A stretch of DNA of 64,000 bases from CAVQBP01 sp963740945 (GTDB lineage: Bacteria > Bacteroidota > Ignavibacteria > Ignavibacteriales > Ignavibacteriaceae): the NCBI GenBank assembly GCA_963740945.1, contig CAVUGE010000007.1, forward strand, positions 66,398 through 130,397, read 5' to 3'. The position numbers and the translations under genes were made by a program. The notes under the pieces were generated by a model. That model saw only the letters and a program-made list of their open reading frames with translations. It was not told the DNA's origin and did not search any database. This document shows, in pieces, positions 63,998 through 64,000 of this stretch (the first letter of the stretch is position 1; each line of letters begins with the position of its first letter).

Positions 63998-64000
63998 AGA

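Overview
The window is AT-rich (about two thirds A+T by eye) and densely coding. Its gene content points to the Ignavibacteria or a close relative in the Bacteroidota/Chlorobi assemblage. The markers are type IX secretion (T9SS) style C-terminal sorting domains with YQNxPNPFNPTT motifs, two PorV/PorQ-family outer-membrane proteins, Reg_prop/Y_Y_Y hybrid sensors, cohesin-like and dockerin-like secreted proteins, and many short intergenic repeats. No rRNA, tRNA, CRISPR array or intact transposase gene was seen.

Layout. 1-5.9 kb (minus): envelope polysaccharide genes: two glycosyltransferases, a UDP-GlcNAc 2-epimerase, a frameshifted flippase, and a polysaccharide deacetylase whose real N-terminus extends far upstream of its first ATG. 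5.9-15 kb (minus): two PorV/PorQ-like barrels, a secreted Asp-box protein with its lipoprotein partner, an M50 protease, an outer-membrane protein, and a radical SAM / GT2 / deacetylase operon. 15-17.3 kb: a repeat island with GC-rich palindromes around a DUF559 endonuclease-like gene and an orphan gene. 17.3-20.6 kb (minus): an MFS transporter, a small unknown gene and fumarase.

21-36.8 kb (plus): metabolism. A TerB-like gene, then threonine dehydrogenase and 2-amino-3-ketobutyrate CoA ligase with a tripeptidyl-peptidase II-like protease between them; an ABC exporter pair; a tight PrsW / unknown / nadD / epimerase / meaB operon; an acyl-CoA dehydrogenase and an acyl-CoA carboxylase beta subunit. 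Together they suggest use of peptides and amino acids, with threonine, branched-chain and propionate catabolism. 36.9-43.8 kb: a lipoprotein, a TonB-dependent receptor, an NtrC-type regulator, a HIT protein, a BASS symporter and a yeast-type cytosine deaminase.

43.9-53.8 kb (minus): a surface-protein island with a frameshifted cohesin-like T9SS cargo, a dockerin-like protein, three tandem S74 (endosialidase-chaperone) fibre-like paralogs, a multiply broken T9SS pseudogene and an orphan sorting domain. 54.2-64 kb (minus): a giant one-protein two-component system (Reg_prop to AraC HTH), then an operon of a second Reg_prop histidine kinase, a lone receiver and a receiver-SpoIIE phosphatase.

The strongest unexplained signal is a family of elements, five of 97-98 bp and one shortened to 53 bp. 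Both ends of each are the same 15-bp dyad (AAAGATGACATCTTT / AAAGATGTCATCTTT). They lie only between genes, from 20.8 to 43.9 kb, and look like a miniature inverted-repeat element family. Two other repeat families (a CCCTCCCC palindrome around the DUF559 gene, and elements with GGTGACCAAAAAGT arms) and an AraC-like direct-repeat operator candidate upstream of the orphan sorting domain are also reported.
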